Position numbers and translations under genes: made by a program. A stretch of DNA of 64,000 nucleotides, taken from Viscum album. Taxonomy: Eukaryota > Streptophyta > Magnoliopsida > Santalales > Viscaceae. Of this stretch, positions 1 to 8,720 are shown in pieces. Position 1 is the stretch's first letter, and every line of letters starts with the position of its first letter. The stretch lies in assembly GCA_963277665.1 (NCBI GenBank), contig OY728122.1, positions 2,120,482,024 through 2,120,546,023 of the forward strand, written 5' to 3'. Below the pieces are notes generated by a model that ran no database searches, had not been told where the DNA came from, and was given only the letters and a program-made list of their open reading frames with translations.

Positions 1-245
1 GGGGTGTCCAATGGGTGTTTGAGGCTGTACTAGGGGTCGTGGGGGTGTAAATGAGGGTGGTGGGGCTGTCCAAGGGGTGGGGGGTGTCCAAGGGTTGTGG
101 TGGGGCTCCAATGTGGTGGGGGAGGGCTGGCCAGGTTGTTAGGTGGGTATAGATGAGGGTGGGGTTCAGTTGGGGCTTGGGGGAGGGCTGGCATGGTTAT
201 TTTTGTTGTTTGGTTTCTGGTTGCTTTTTGGTGAGAGCAGTGCAA
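1..245. repeat. G/T-rich low-complexity, minisatellite-like tract
   Basis: The plus strand is dominated by short irregular variants of GGGGTGTCCAA and GGTGGGGCT, in no strict period. The tract lies immediately outside the hairpin array at 268-720 and may be internal sequence of the same CACTA element. The proline-rich open frame on the minus strand is what a G-rich repeat yields by chance. Confidence 0.5.
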
Positions 246-267
246 TTATTTTTAAAAAAATATCTCT

Positions 268-814
268 TTCACGTTGGTTATTTTATAACCGACGTGGTAA
301 ATAAATCGGTAGGGGTTTATCACGTCGGTTTTTTCGAGAACCGACGTGATAAACCGTTCCCGGGCCTTTTATCACGTCGGTTCTTAATATAACCGACGTG
401 CTAAAAGGCCTGGGAATCGATTTACCACGTCGGTTATTGGATAACCGACGTGCTAAAACGTTTCCCAGGCCTTTTTATCACGTCGGTTATTTAAGAAACC
501 GACGTGATAATAGGCCCGGGGAAGGGTTAATCACGTCGGTTATGTCATAACCGACGTGATAAACGATATCCCAGGCGTTTTATCACGTCGGTTTAGAAAA
601 TAATCGCCGTGATAAATCCCCATCCCCCATCATTTTTCACGTCGGTTATTAATGAACCGACGTGATAAACACCGTGATGTTAGGGATGTTACGTCGGGTT
701 TTAAATAACCGACGTAAAAAACGTTATTTATAACGTCGTCCATATTAACGTCGCCTAAAAAACGACGTAAATAATGAAAAATAACCGACGTAAAAAATGT
801 TTTCTGCACTAGTG
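268..814. mobile_element. CACTA-type DNA transposon terminus with subterminal hairpin array
   Basis: The right edge reads TTTTCTGCACTAGTG, ending at 814. Its reverse complement begins CACTAGTGCAGAAAA, a typical plant CACTA (En/Spm) terminal inverted repeat. Inside it lie about nine hairpin units: CACGTCGGTT, a 6-9 base loop, then AACCGACGTG. Arm starts at about 321, 373, 426, 479, 532, 583 and 638 give a period near 53 bp. Subterminal repeats are expected to bind the element's transposase; that role is known for the superfamily and inferred here. The partner LTR of Gypsy-A runs uninterrupted through the same site (6949-6960), which fixes the boundary and shows that the three bases after the end (ATA) are the likely target duplication. 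The other end and any transposase gene lie outside the window. Confidence 0.85.
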
Positions 815-1191
815 ATACTCAGTAGGGACCCTAAGACCCTCAAGGTATCACTAAAACCAACATGGTAACCACATAGAAGATCTCAACGGATAGCCTCTAC
901 TTAGGTATATGCCCATACATACACCTAAGTTATCAAGTATCCCATCTCAATTATGAGGAAACACAAAGATTATGAAATCAACAGATAACCACTACCCAGG
1001 TATATGCCCATATATATACCTAAGTTATCAAGTGACCCATCTCAATCATGAGGTAAACACAAGGTCAAAGACTCAGCTCAAACTAGGATTTTCATTATCG
1101 AAACCATAATTACTGAAGATCCCCATCTCTGGAGTGTACAGTGGTCATGTCACGACTCCGAGGTACTGCTCACTAACCTAAGACTACTGAA

Positions 1192-1403
1192 GTACTCCTC
1201 CTATCGAGTACCGCGGGTCTGCGGCCAACTACCGGGCGCTCCATCCGTTGTGGGTCTGTCGCCAAATACCGGGCGCTCCCCCTAATAGCCTATAGAGGTA
1301 CTCCTCCTATCGAGTATCGCGGGTCTGCGGCCAACTACCGGGCACTCCGTCTTCCATGGGTTAGTCGCCAAATACCGGGCGCTCCGTCCATTGGGCTAGT
1401 CGA
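1192..1403. repeat. Two-unit 106-bp tandem repeat in the Gypsy-A 3' LTR
   Basis: GTACTCCTCCTATCGAGTA starts at 1192 and again at 1298, a 106-bp period. Each unit contains two shorter sub-repeats centred on ATACCGGGCGCTCC or CTACCGGGCGCTCC. The same pair with the same period lies in the partner LTR at 7327 and 7433, so the duplication predates insertion of this element. Confidence 0.8.
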
Positions 1404-1559
1404 CTCACTCCAAGTCAAGTCGGTCAAGCAGTCGTTAGTTCTCAGCCGGCTACACGGTCTCTGTACTCCGTATGCTCGTCTCCGGGAGGGTCCGCTCCAC
1501 GAGCTACAGGTCAATACTCCAAGTATCTTGAAGTCCCACGAAGAAGTATCTCAAATAAC

Positions 1560-2300
1560 CGCCTCGTCATAGGGGTCTCAACGCAACAGACGGCGCGTCA
1601 AACGGACGCCCGGTCTGTGAGTTATTAGCCTTTTCGTCCCTGGGGCCCGGTTGATTTCGTGTGCGAACCAATCCGGTCGTAACTCAACTGTACCCCAAAC
1701 TCTCATAGGGTATACTCATAGAGACCGTTTCTCAACGTGATCACCAACACCGCTAACGGTTCGTCAAACGGACGTCCGGTCTGAAAGATATCAGCTTTTC
1801 CGTTCCAGGGGCCTGATTGGATTTCGGGTACAATCCTACCCGGCCACTATCCAACTGCATCCAAAACTCGGGCAAATTATTCCAAAAGTTCCGTCTCATC
1901 AAGAGGAATTCAACGAGACAGACGGCGCGTCAATCGGACGCCCGGTCTGTGAGGTATTGGCTTTTTCATTCCAGGGGCCCGGTTGGTTTCGTGAGCGAAC
2001 CAACCCGAAAGCACTCCGACGGCATCCAAATCTCGAGTGGAGTAAGCCAAAAGATCCATCTCACCTAGAGGAATCCATCAAAGTCTACGGCACATCAATC
2101 GAACGTCCGGAGCTCAAGATATGAGTGTTTCCGCTCCGAGGGCCCGGTTGGTTCCGTATCCGAACCAACCCGGCCGAACCCAAAGTATTCTGAAACCTTG
2201 CGTATAATATACCTAAACGATTGTATCGTTCCAAGTATCGCTACGCAACTGACGGTGCATCGATCAGAGGTCTGTAACCCAAGATATGAGCAAAAGACCA
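1560..2300. repeat. Five-unit ~165-bp tandem array in the Gypsy-A 3' LTR
   Basis: Diverged units can be phased on a GACGGCGCGTCAATCGGACG-like core at 1589, 1755, 1921, 2086 and 2251, a spacing of 165-166 bp. Each unit continues with a (G)GTCTGTGAG-like stretch and then a GGGCCCGGTTGGTT...AACCAACC hairpin-like segment. The units differ much more from each other than the two LTRs differ, so the array is an old feature of the LTR family. LTR arrays of this kind are often enhancer-like regions; that role is inference. Confidence 0.75.
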
Positions 2301-4073
2301 AAGAGGGTCTGAAAACGGGGGGTCTGGGCCCGGACCGACCCGGCCCGACCCCCCCCCCCTGGGTCGGCCCGGGCGGCCAGCCGCGGCTCAGCCAGCGCGG
2401 CCGAGCGGAAGCCGCGGAGCGGGGTGCGCGGCTCCCCCCCCCCCCCCCCCCCCCCCCCCTCGCCGCTGATTGAAGCCAGCGGTGAACCGCCGCCGCCGGC
2501 CTTCCGGCGGCGCACCGCCCCCGCCTTCCGCGGACCACCGGACGCGCTCCGGTGGTCCGTTTCTCCTGCCGTCTTCACCAACGGTCCTCCCGGGACCCGA
2601 CATTCACTGCAAAGGGATTTAAACGCCATAGCGGCCTACTTCGTCGTCGTCCGTTGATCCGCACATCGATAAACAAGCTGCGGAGGGTTGTCGGGCCATG
2701 TTTGTTCGGCCCGCGTCCTCCGCATTAGGTGTTATCAATTAGAAAATAATAAACACATGGTTTTAATCATGATGAGGGAATAATTTATCCAAAATAAATT
2801 ATACTAACACCTTGCAATCAAATACCCACGCACGAGAGTTTTTAAAATTTGATTGCGCGATGTGACGACGCCGCGCATTCTTGTCGCTCGATCCCGTGCG
2901 GCGTGACGATGTCGCGCATGCTTTCCGCTCGATCCCGCGCGGCGTGACGATGTCGCGCATCCTTGTCGATCGATCCCGCACGGCGTGACGGCACCGCGTC
3001 AATTTCATTCGATCTGCAATAACAAGAAAAAATAATAAGGGAGGGGAATGACCGTGTTTGTGCGGTCCGGCCTCCTCCCGTTAACTGATATCATGCGGTC
3101 CAAATAGACGCGGATAAAAGACAGAAGAGAATCACGTATAGAAAACACGTAAACCCCCTACCTCGAGCGCGGCTTGAACGAGGTTTTCGTCGTCGAGAAA
3201 TTCGTCGCAGAGAAATCGTCGCGGGAAGAGACGTCGCGGAAAGAGGATTCGAAGACATTGACGGAGATTTTCCGAGATGGAACGCCGTCTCCCTTCCTTT
3301 GACGTGGGAAGAAGAACGAAGGGTGGCGCGTCGCAGGTATGGTGTCACGGTAAACGGTCTCCGAGGGCTCAGCGTTCTTCGTTGGGAATCGATCGTTCTT
3401 CGCGTTCTTCGTCGAAGATGAAGAAGATGATCTCTAAGCTTCTTGCCTTCTTTTCCCCAAAGTCCTCTCAAGCAACAAAGGAACTAACCCAAAATAAATT
3501 AATCCACACTTAATTTATTAACTCAACATGGCTTTTGAAATTCAAGTGTTTGAATTTTAAAAACTCACATTAAACTCACAACATTAATGTCATAAGTTAT
3601 TAACTTAAGTTAATAATATTAATGGTGAGTTGAGGGGGTTAGAGGATATGAAGGGGTGGGGTTCGTGTGGGCCCCACCACCCTCATAACCTCCCAAGGGA
3701 GGTTGGGTAGTTACCCAAATTCCTTCCAAAGGATTATACACTTAGAGTAAAATAAAAATTATTGTTAAATTTTTATTTTTAACTTCCACAATTTTTATCA
3801 ACTTCTCTCGAGTAAACGCAACTCCGGAATAAGCGTTCATAAGCAAATACCGGTGTTGCAGTTCCATCGGTGCCCTCGGAATTTGATTCTGAGCACCGGT
3901 TCAAAAGTTAGAAATTCCTGCTCGTTCGTTCACTGAACGTACCCGAGCTAAACTTTGGAAATTGATTCCGGGCACACCGGGCCTCGGAATCAAGTGCCAT
4001 CAGAAACTGTGTTCTTGTAAAATCTCAAATAAAATTAAGAAAAAAAATTCCTTGAATTTTACGGGTCTTTACA

Positions 4074-4085
4074 TTACTCCCACCT
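4074..4085 (-). other. Gypsy-A polypurine tract
   Basis: On the minus strand AGGTGGGAGTAA directly precedes the 3' LTR start TGTAAAGACC. This is the expected plus-strand priming site for reverse transcription. It fixes both the element's orientation and the LTR start. Confidence 0.85.
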
Positions 4086-4167
4086 CAGGGCTTTACGTCC
4101 CCGTAAAGCTATAACATAAACTAGGGAAACAAAAGTGGTATTGAGCACGCATCTAAGCCTTCCGCTC

Positions 4168-4900
4168 TCATGTGCTCACCTGGAGGTTTCCGAACTGCCT
4201 ACGAAAACAGACAAGAGGAATCAACCATCCTTGTAGGACCCGCTCCCGTAGAACCTCAATCTGCACTGGAACCTCCGCAAAAGTCACCCCATCATCCAAG
4301 ACCATCTCCCCATTGTCAAAGATTTGTATCGGGACGTGCACATATCTCCTCATCTAAGATACGTGGAAGACGTCGTGCACTCGATGCAACTGAGGTGGAT
4401 GGGTGAAGCGGTAAACCATCTCGCCTACCCTGCTAGGGACCTAGAAAGGTCCATTGAACCTCAGAGATATCTCGCCGCCTCAGCTACATCTCCGTAAACC
4501 TCATCGAGGTGAGACCCGTATAAGAACGTGGTCGCCATCCTCGAACTCTATAGGTCTCCCTTTTCAGATTAGAACTGAAACTCAAAACTCCTGCTGCCAC
4601 GAGGGTAAGGTTGGACGACCTAAGAATGATCGGCTACACCCTCCCATGCACGAGTTTAACTTGTGCTACCCAGGGTCTCCTTTTCGCCGACCAGGGAAAA
4701 CCCATCCCGACGTCTGCCTAATACCATCAATTTGAGTATGAACAGTGATTTCCAAATCCATACTCAAACTAACGTCGTAAGGCCTCGACGCTGCCACCAA
4801 GAGGTCCCAACCGAGACTCTCGCCTCAAGGGTCAGATCATGCCGTTGGCGTAAGTGTGACTATCGATTCTCCTCCCAAAGGTATCTCTAGACGTGAGGGT
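4168..4900 (-). pseudogene. Gypsy-A integrase C-terminal half, broken
   Basis: Reading the minus strand across several stops gives remnants of the Gypsy integrase. A weak match to the end of the catalytic core (AYHPQTDGQ-like, near 4730) is followed by RPIEFEDGDHVLIRVSPR (near 4500-4560). Next come a GPF...RVGEMVYRF segment matching the GPY/F module and VHDVFHVS (near 4370-4400). The C-terminal tail has the usual (T)FAEVPVQIEVLRERVL and LIPLVC motifs. This order is normal for chromovirus-type Gypsy pol, and it lies next to the polypurine tract as expected. Stops interrupt every segment. Reverse transcriptase and RNase H are missing, so most of pol has been deleted between here and the gag remnant. 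Confidence 0.8.
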
Positions 4901-4999
4901 CAAGTCAACGGCTTAACCGGAAACTCTAGGTCTGGGACTAGATTCATGGAAGGAAGGGATGATTCATTTCGATGTCTGTGGCTACGGCAGCTAGTAGAA

Positions 5000-6224
5000 G
5001 ACAAAGTCCGCACTTCGAATCATCCTTAGAGCCCTTTTTGGTCGCACTCCATGACCGCACGCAGCTACTCTCTTCCCCTGCTCTCCAACTCCCTGATCCT
5101 AGCAGGGACTACAAAGGTGGGTAATGGTAACATGTTGAAATGTACACCACCACAAGCTGCTCTCCTAGCTCTGCCTCCATGTCCGCTGCTCTTTAGATTC
5201 ATCTGTCCTTAACATTTCCTCTTCTTGAAACATTTTACACATCCATGTCTCTGTGACTGACGCCAGTTCGCATCTTCCCACTGCTAACATACACTGGCTA
5301 TATTCGTTCAGCCAAAGAACATTCAACCTCAAGGTTCTCTCTAGCACCCTAACGTGAGTAGGATTGCATAGAAGAAAAAGGTGTTGGCTCGAATGTCCTT
5401 AAACACACCACGCTCAGAGGTCTGAGCTCTATAGCACTGATCGAATCGTATTCATCGAGTACCCAGAATGTTCGGTACGCCTCGATGAATTCTCAGCTAC
5501 CGAAACTTCATCCTATCGAAGTTGTATAAGCTCTAGAAAACTCTCTGCTACCTCCTCAAGCCAGTCCTCAGCCGCTTGTGAGTCAGGTTCGCCTCGGAAC
5601 TTGAGGGTATCTGATGTTGGAACACATATAAGGCAGTAAGCCTACATATTTCACCTACCGGTACCGCCAGTTGTAACTGTTGACCAACAGGTAGTGATGT
5701 ATAGATGACACACTACCCGAAGGCACTATCTCAGGCATCGGTCCACGTACTGAAGCCTCATCACTAAGCGGACCATCCTCATGGTCAATCACTAGAAAAT
5801 ACTAGTATCCAAGTCCACCATCCACTCTACTGATGTCTCAGCTAGGCGAAAAACTCTGGCAATCACCTCCAGCCAGTGCTCTGCTGTCTGGGAATCTGTC
5901 TCGCCTCGTAACCTCGGAGGCTGCTGCTGCTGGAAATCGTGCAACGTGCTCTGCCATCGTGCACAGTTTGCTAGTATAGCTGTTGGAATCTGCTGCCAAC
6001 AGGTGGTGGTGCTTCTGGTACACCACCCGAGGGTGCCAACATAGTAAAAAAGGGCCCTGCACTAGAGCCTCGTCGCTCGGTGGGCCGTCATTGAGTACTC
6101 TCTCAGAACTCCAACTAACTGTCTGCGTGGAGACATCCTGAACAGATGCGACACGGTCAACGTTTATACCTGGTGAGCTGACCTGGTTTGAGATGACTTT
6201 AATACTTTGGAAACACACACGCAA
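5000..6224 (-). pseudogene. Gypsy-A gag remnant with duplicated N-terminal segment
   Basis: The minus strand carries two copies of the Gypsy capsid-start motif. One reads LRGETDSQTAEHWLEVIARV (about 5840-5910) and one reads LKFRGEPDSQAAEDWLEEVA (about 5540-5605). They are about 312 bp apart and the sequences that follow them are also related, so the segment was tandemly duplicated and then diverged. Gag forms the virus-like particle. Later gag sequence towards 5000 is too decayed to place with certainty, and no zinc knuckle was recognised. The reading frame is broken by stops and shifts. Confidence 0.65.
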
Positions 6225-6400
6225 TCAGTTTTTTCGTGTACAAAGTCAGAAATCAGTAGTCAGGGTCCTGGTGTACGGATACATCGGCCGCCGCACCAAC
6301 ACTGGACTCCCTAAACTGAAGACCACACTTGGAACCCTTAACACTATTGCTTCATATAGAAAAATATCAGAGTCCTGAGTTCTGCGGTAGAACCAAACTC

Positions 6401-6411
6401 CTCTGATACCA
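6401..6411 (-). other. Gypsy-A primer-binding site (initiator tRNA-Met type)
   Basis: The minus strand reads TGGTATCAGAG, 3 bases after the 5' LTR end (TGACA at 6415). It is complementary to the 3' end of plant initiator tRNA-Met for 11 bases, after which the match fades. Confidence 0.85.
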
Positions 6412-7326
6412 ATTTGTCACGACCCGTCCTCGGGGCCCGTGCCGTGACTACCCCAAGCCCGCCTTCTATAGGCCAGGGGCTGGTGACTAGCACCAAAGGC
6501 GTAAATCCAGATAACTGGGAAGGCATTGCCTTTATAAAAGTAAACAAAACACCATAGAGTACAAGCAGAAGTAAAACACTAAGTACAAAAGAAAGTGCTG
6601 AAAAGTAAATGGGCCATAATACAAACCCAACTGAAAGTACAGCTACAACTGAATGAAAGTACAACAGAAAAAGACAACAGCTGGAAGAAAGGAAGAATCT
6701 CCTGGATCGTTCTCCTCGGATCCTACCTGAAGGGTAGGTATAGATAGCGCAGCTCCTCAATGATCTCGCCCGTCAACCCCCTCCGAGTTTCGTCTCTCCG
6801 TGTAGTCCACCTCCGGATATTGACTCGTCATGAGGTCCACCTCTGGGTATCGTCTAGTCCTCGAACATTCGGCCTCCGTCAGCTCTGCCCGTCGTCTGCA
6901 ACCAACACAACGAGGTGCGGGCATAGCCCGTGTAGGGGTGATTATAACGATACTCAGTAGGGACCCCGAGACCCTCAAGGTCTCACTAAAACCAACATGG
7001 TAACCACATAGAAGATCTCAACGGATAACCTCTACTTAGGTATATGCCCATACATACACCTAAGTTATCAAGTATCTCATCTCAATTATGAGGAAACACA
7101 AAGATTATAAAATCAACGGATAACCACTACCCAGGTATATGCCCATATATATACCTAAGTTATCAAGTGACCCATCTCAATCATGAGGTAAACACAAGGT
7201 CAAAGACTCAGCTCATACCAGGATTTTCATTATCAAAAATGTAACTGCTGAAGAGCCCCGTCTCTGGAGTGTACAGTGGTCATGTCATGACTCTGAGGTA
7301 CTGATCACTAACCTAAGACTGCTGAG

Positions 7327-7540
7327 GTATTCCTCCTGTCGAGTACCGCGGGTCTGCGGCCAACTACCGGGCACTCCGTCCGCTATGGGTCTGTCGCCAA
7401 ATACCGGGCGCTCCCCCTAATAACCTACAGAGGTACTCCTCCTGTCGAGTACTGCGGGTCTGCGGCCAACTACCGGGCGGTCCGTCCGCCGTGGGTCAGT
7501 CTCCAAATACCGGGCGCTCCGTCCACTGGGCTAGTAGACT
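7327..7540. repeat. 106-bp tandem repeat in the Gypsy-A 5' LTR
   Basis: Units begin at 7327 and 7433 and correspond one-to-one with those at 1192 and 1298 in the partner LTR. Confidence 0.75.
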
Positions 7541-7699
7541 CACTCCAAGTCGAGTCGGTCAAGCAGTCATCAGGTCTCAGCCGGCAACACGGTCTCCGTA
7601 CTCCGTACGCTCGTCTCCGGGAGGGTCCGCTCCACGAGCTACAGGTCGATACTCCAAGTATCTCGAAGTCCCAAAAATAAGTATCTCAAAGAACTGCCT

Positions 7700-8440
7700 C
7701 GTCATAGGGGTCTCAATGCAACAGACGGCGCGTCAAACAGACGCCCGGTCTGTGAGTTATTAGCCTTTTCGTCCCCGGGGCCCGGTTGGTTTCGTGTGCG
7801 AACCAATCCAGCCGTAACTCAACTGTACCCCGAACTCTCATAGGGTATACTCATAGGGACCGTTTCTCAACGTGATCACCAACACCGCTGACGGTTCGTC
7901 AAACGGACGTCCGGTCTGAAAGATATCAACTTTTCCGTTCCAGGGGCCCGGTTGGATTTTGGGTACAATCCAACCTGTCCACTATCCAACTGCATCCAAA
8001 ACTCGGGCGAAGTATGCCAAAAGTTCCGTATCATCAAGAGGAATTCAACGAGATAGACGACGCGTCAATCGGACGCCCGGTCTATGAGTTATTGGCTTTT
8101 TCATTCCAAGGGCCCGGTTGGTTTCGTGAGCGAACCAACCCGACCGCACTCCGACGACATCCAAATATCGAGCGGAGTAATCCAAAAGATCCGTCTCACC
8201 TAGGGGAATCCATCAAAGTCGACGGCACATCAATCGGACATCCGGAACTCAAGATATGAGCGTTTCCGCTCCGAGGGCCCGGTTAGTTCCGTATCCGAAC
8301 CAACCCGGTCAAACCCAAAGTATTCCGAAATCTTGAGTATAATATACCGAAATGACCTTCTCATTCCAAGGATCGCTACGCAACTGACGGTGCGTCGATC
8401 GGAGGTCCGTAGCCCAAGATATGGGCAAAAGACAAAAGAG
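7700..8440. repeat. Five-unit ~165-bp tandem array in the Gypsy-A 5' LTR
   Basis: Unit cores lie at 7724, 7890, 8056, 8221 and 8386, with 165-166 bp spacing identical to the array at 1589-2300. Unit number and phase are conserved between the two LTRs. Confidence 0.75.
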
Positions 8441-8720
8441 GGTCTGAAAACGGGGGATCTGGGCCCGGACTGACCTGGCCCGACCCCCCCCCCCCCCCTG
8501 GGTCGGCCCGAAACGGGTCGACCCGGATGGGCCCGGACCGGCCCAGATGGCGCGGCTCGGCCAGCGCAGCCGAGCGGAAGCCGCGGAGCGGGGTGCGCGG
8601 CTCCCCCCCCCCCCCCTCGCCGCTGATTGAAGCCGGCGGCGAACCGCCACCGCCAGCCTTCCGGCGGCGTGCCGCCGGCGCCGCCGCCACCGCCTTCCAC
8701 GGACCACCAGACGCGCTCCG
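8440..8720 (-). promoter_or_regulatory. GC-rich, G-tract region on the sense strand of the Gypsy-A LTR
   Basis: The plus strand has C-runs of 15 (8484-8498) and 14 (8603-8616) with further CCC and CCG clusters, so the element's sense strand is strongly G-tract-rich and could form G-quadruplexes. The partner LTR has runs of 11 and 26 at the same places. Whether this is promoter or 5' leader sequence is not resolved; no TATA box was assigned. Confidence 0.45.

Larger units (their letters stand above)
815..4073 (-). repeat. Gypsy-A 3' LTR, distal end cut by the CACTA insertion
   Basis: This is a near-identical direct copy of 6950-10240 (about 95% identical in sampled stretches). Read on the minus strand it starts TGTAAAGACCC at 4073, directly after a polypurine tract. 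The last roughly 535 bp of this LTR, corresponding to 6415-6949, would lie left of the CACTA element, outside the window. It contains a 106-bp tandem repeat (from 1192), a five-unit 165-bp array (1589-2300), C-tracts at 2349-2359 and 2434-2459, and an AT-rich end. No gene is seen in it; the open frames in the GC-rich part are by-products of composition. Confidence 0.9.

Noticed and set aside
30..245. Proline-rich open frame on the minus strand
   Set aside because: Produced by G-rich low-complexity sequence; no conserved domain or start context.
268..720. Regularly spaced hairpins resembling a CRISPR array
   Set aside because: The units are inverted repeats with short loops, the intervening sequences are similar rather than unique, and the block ends at a CACTA terminus in plant DNA.
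2095..2657. Several overlapping GC-rich open frames, also at 8230-8845
   Set aside because: They overlap on both strands in all frames, are Gly/Arg/Pro-rich, and lie within LTRs over the C-runs, so they reflect composition.
3277..3513. Basic open frame, also at 9437-9667
   Set aside because: Repeated because both lie in the two Gypsy-A LTRs, and antisense to the element. No recognisable domain.
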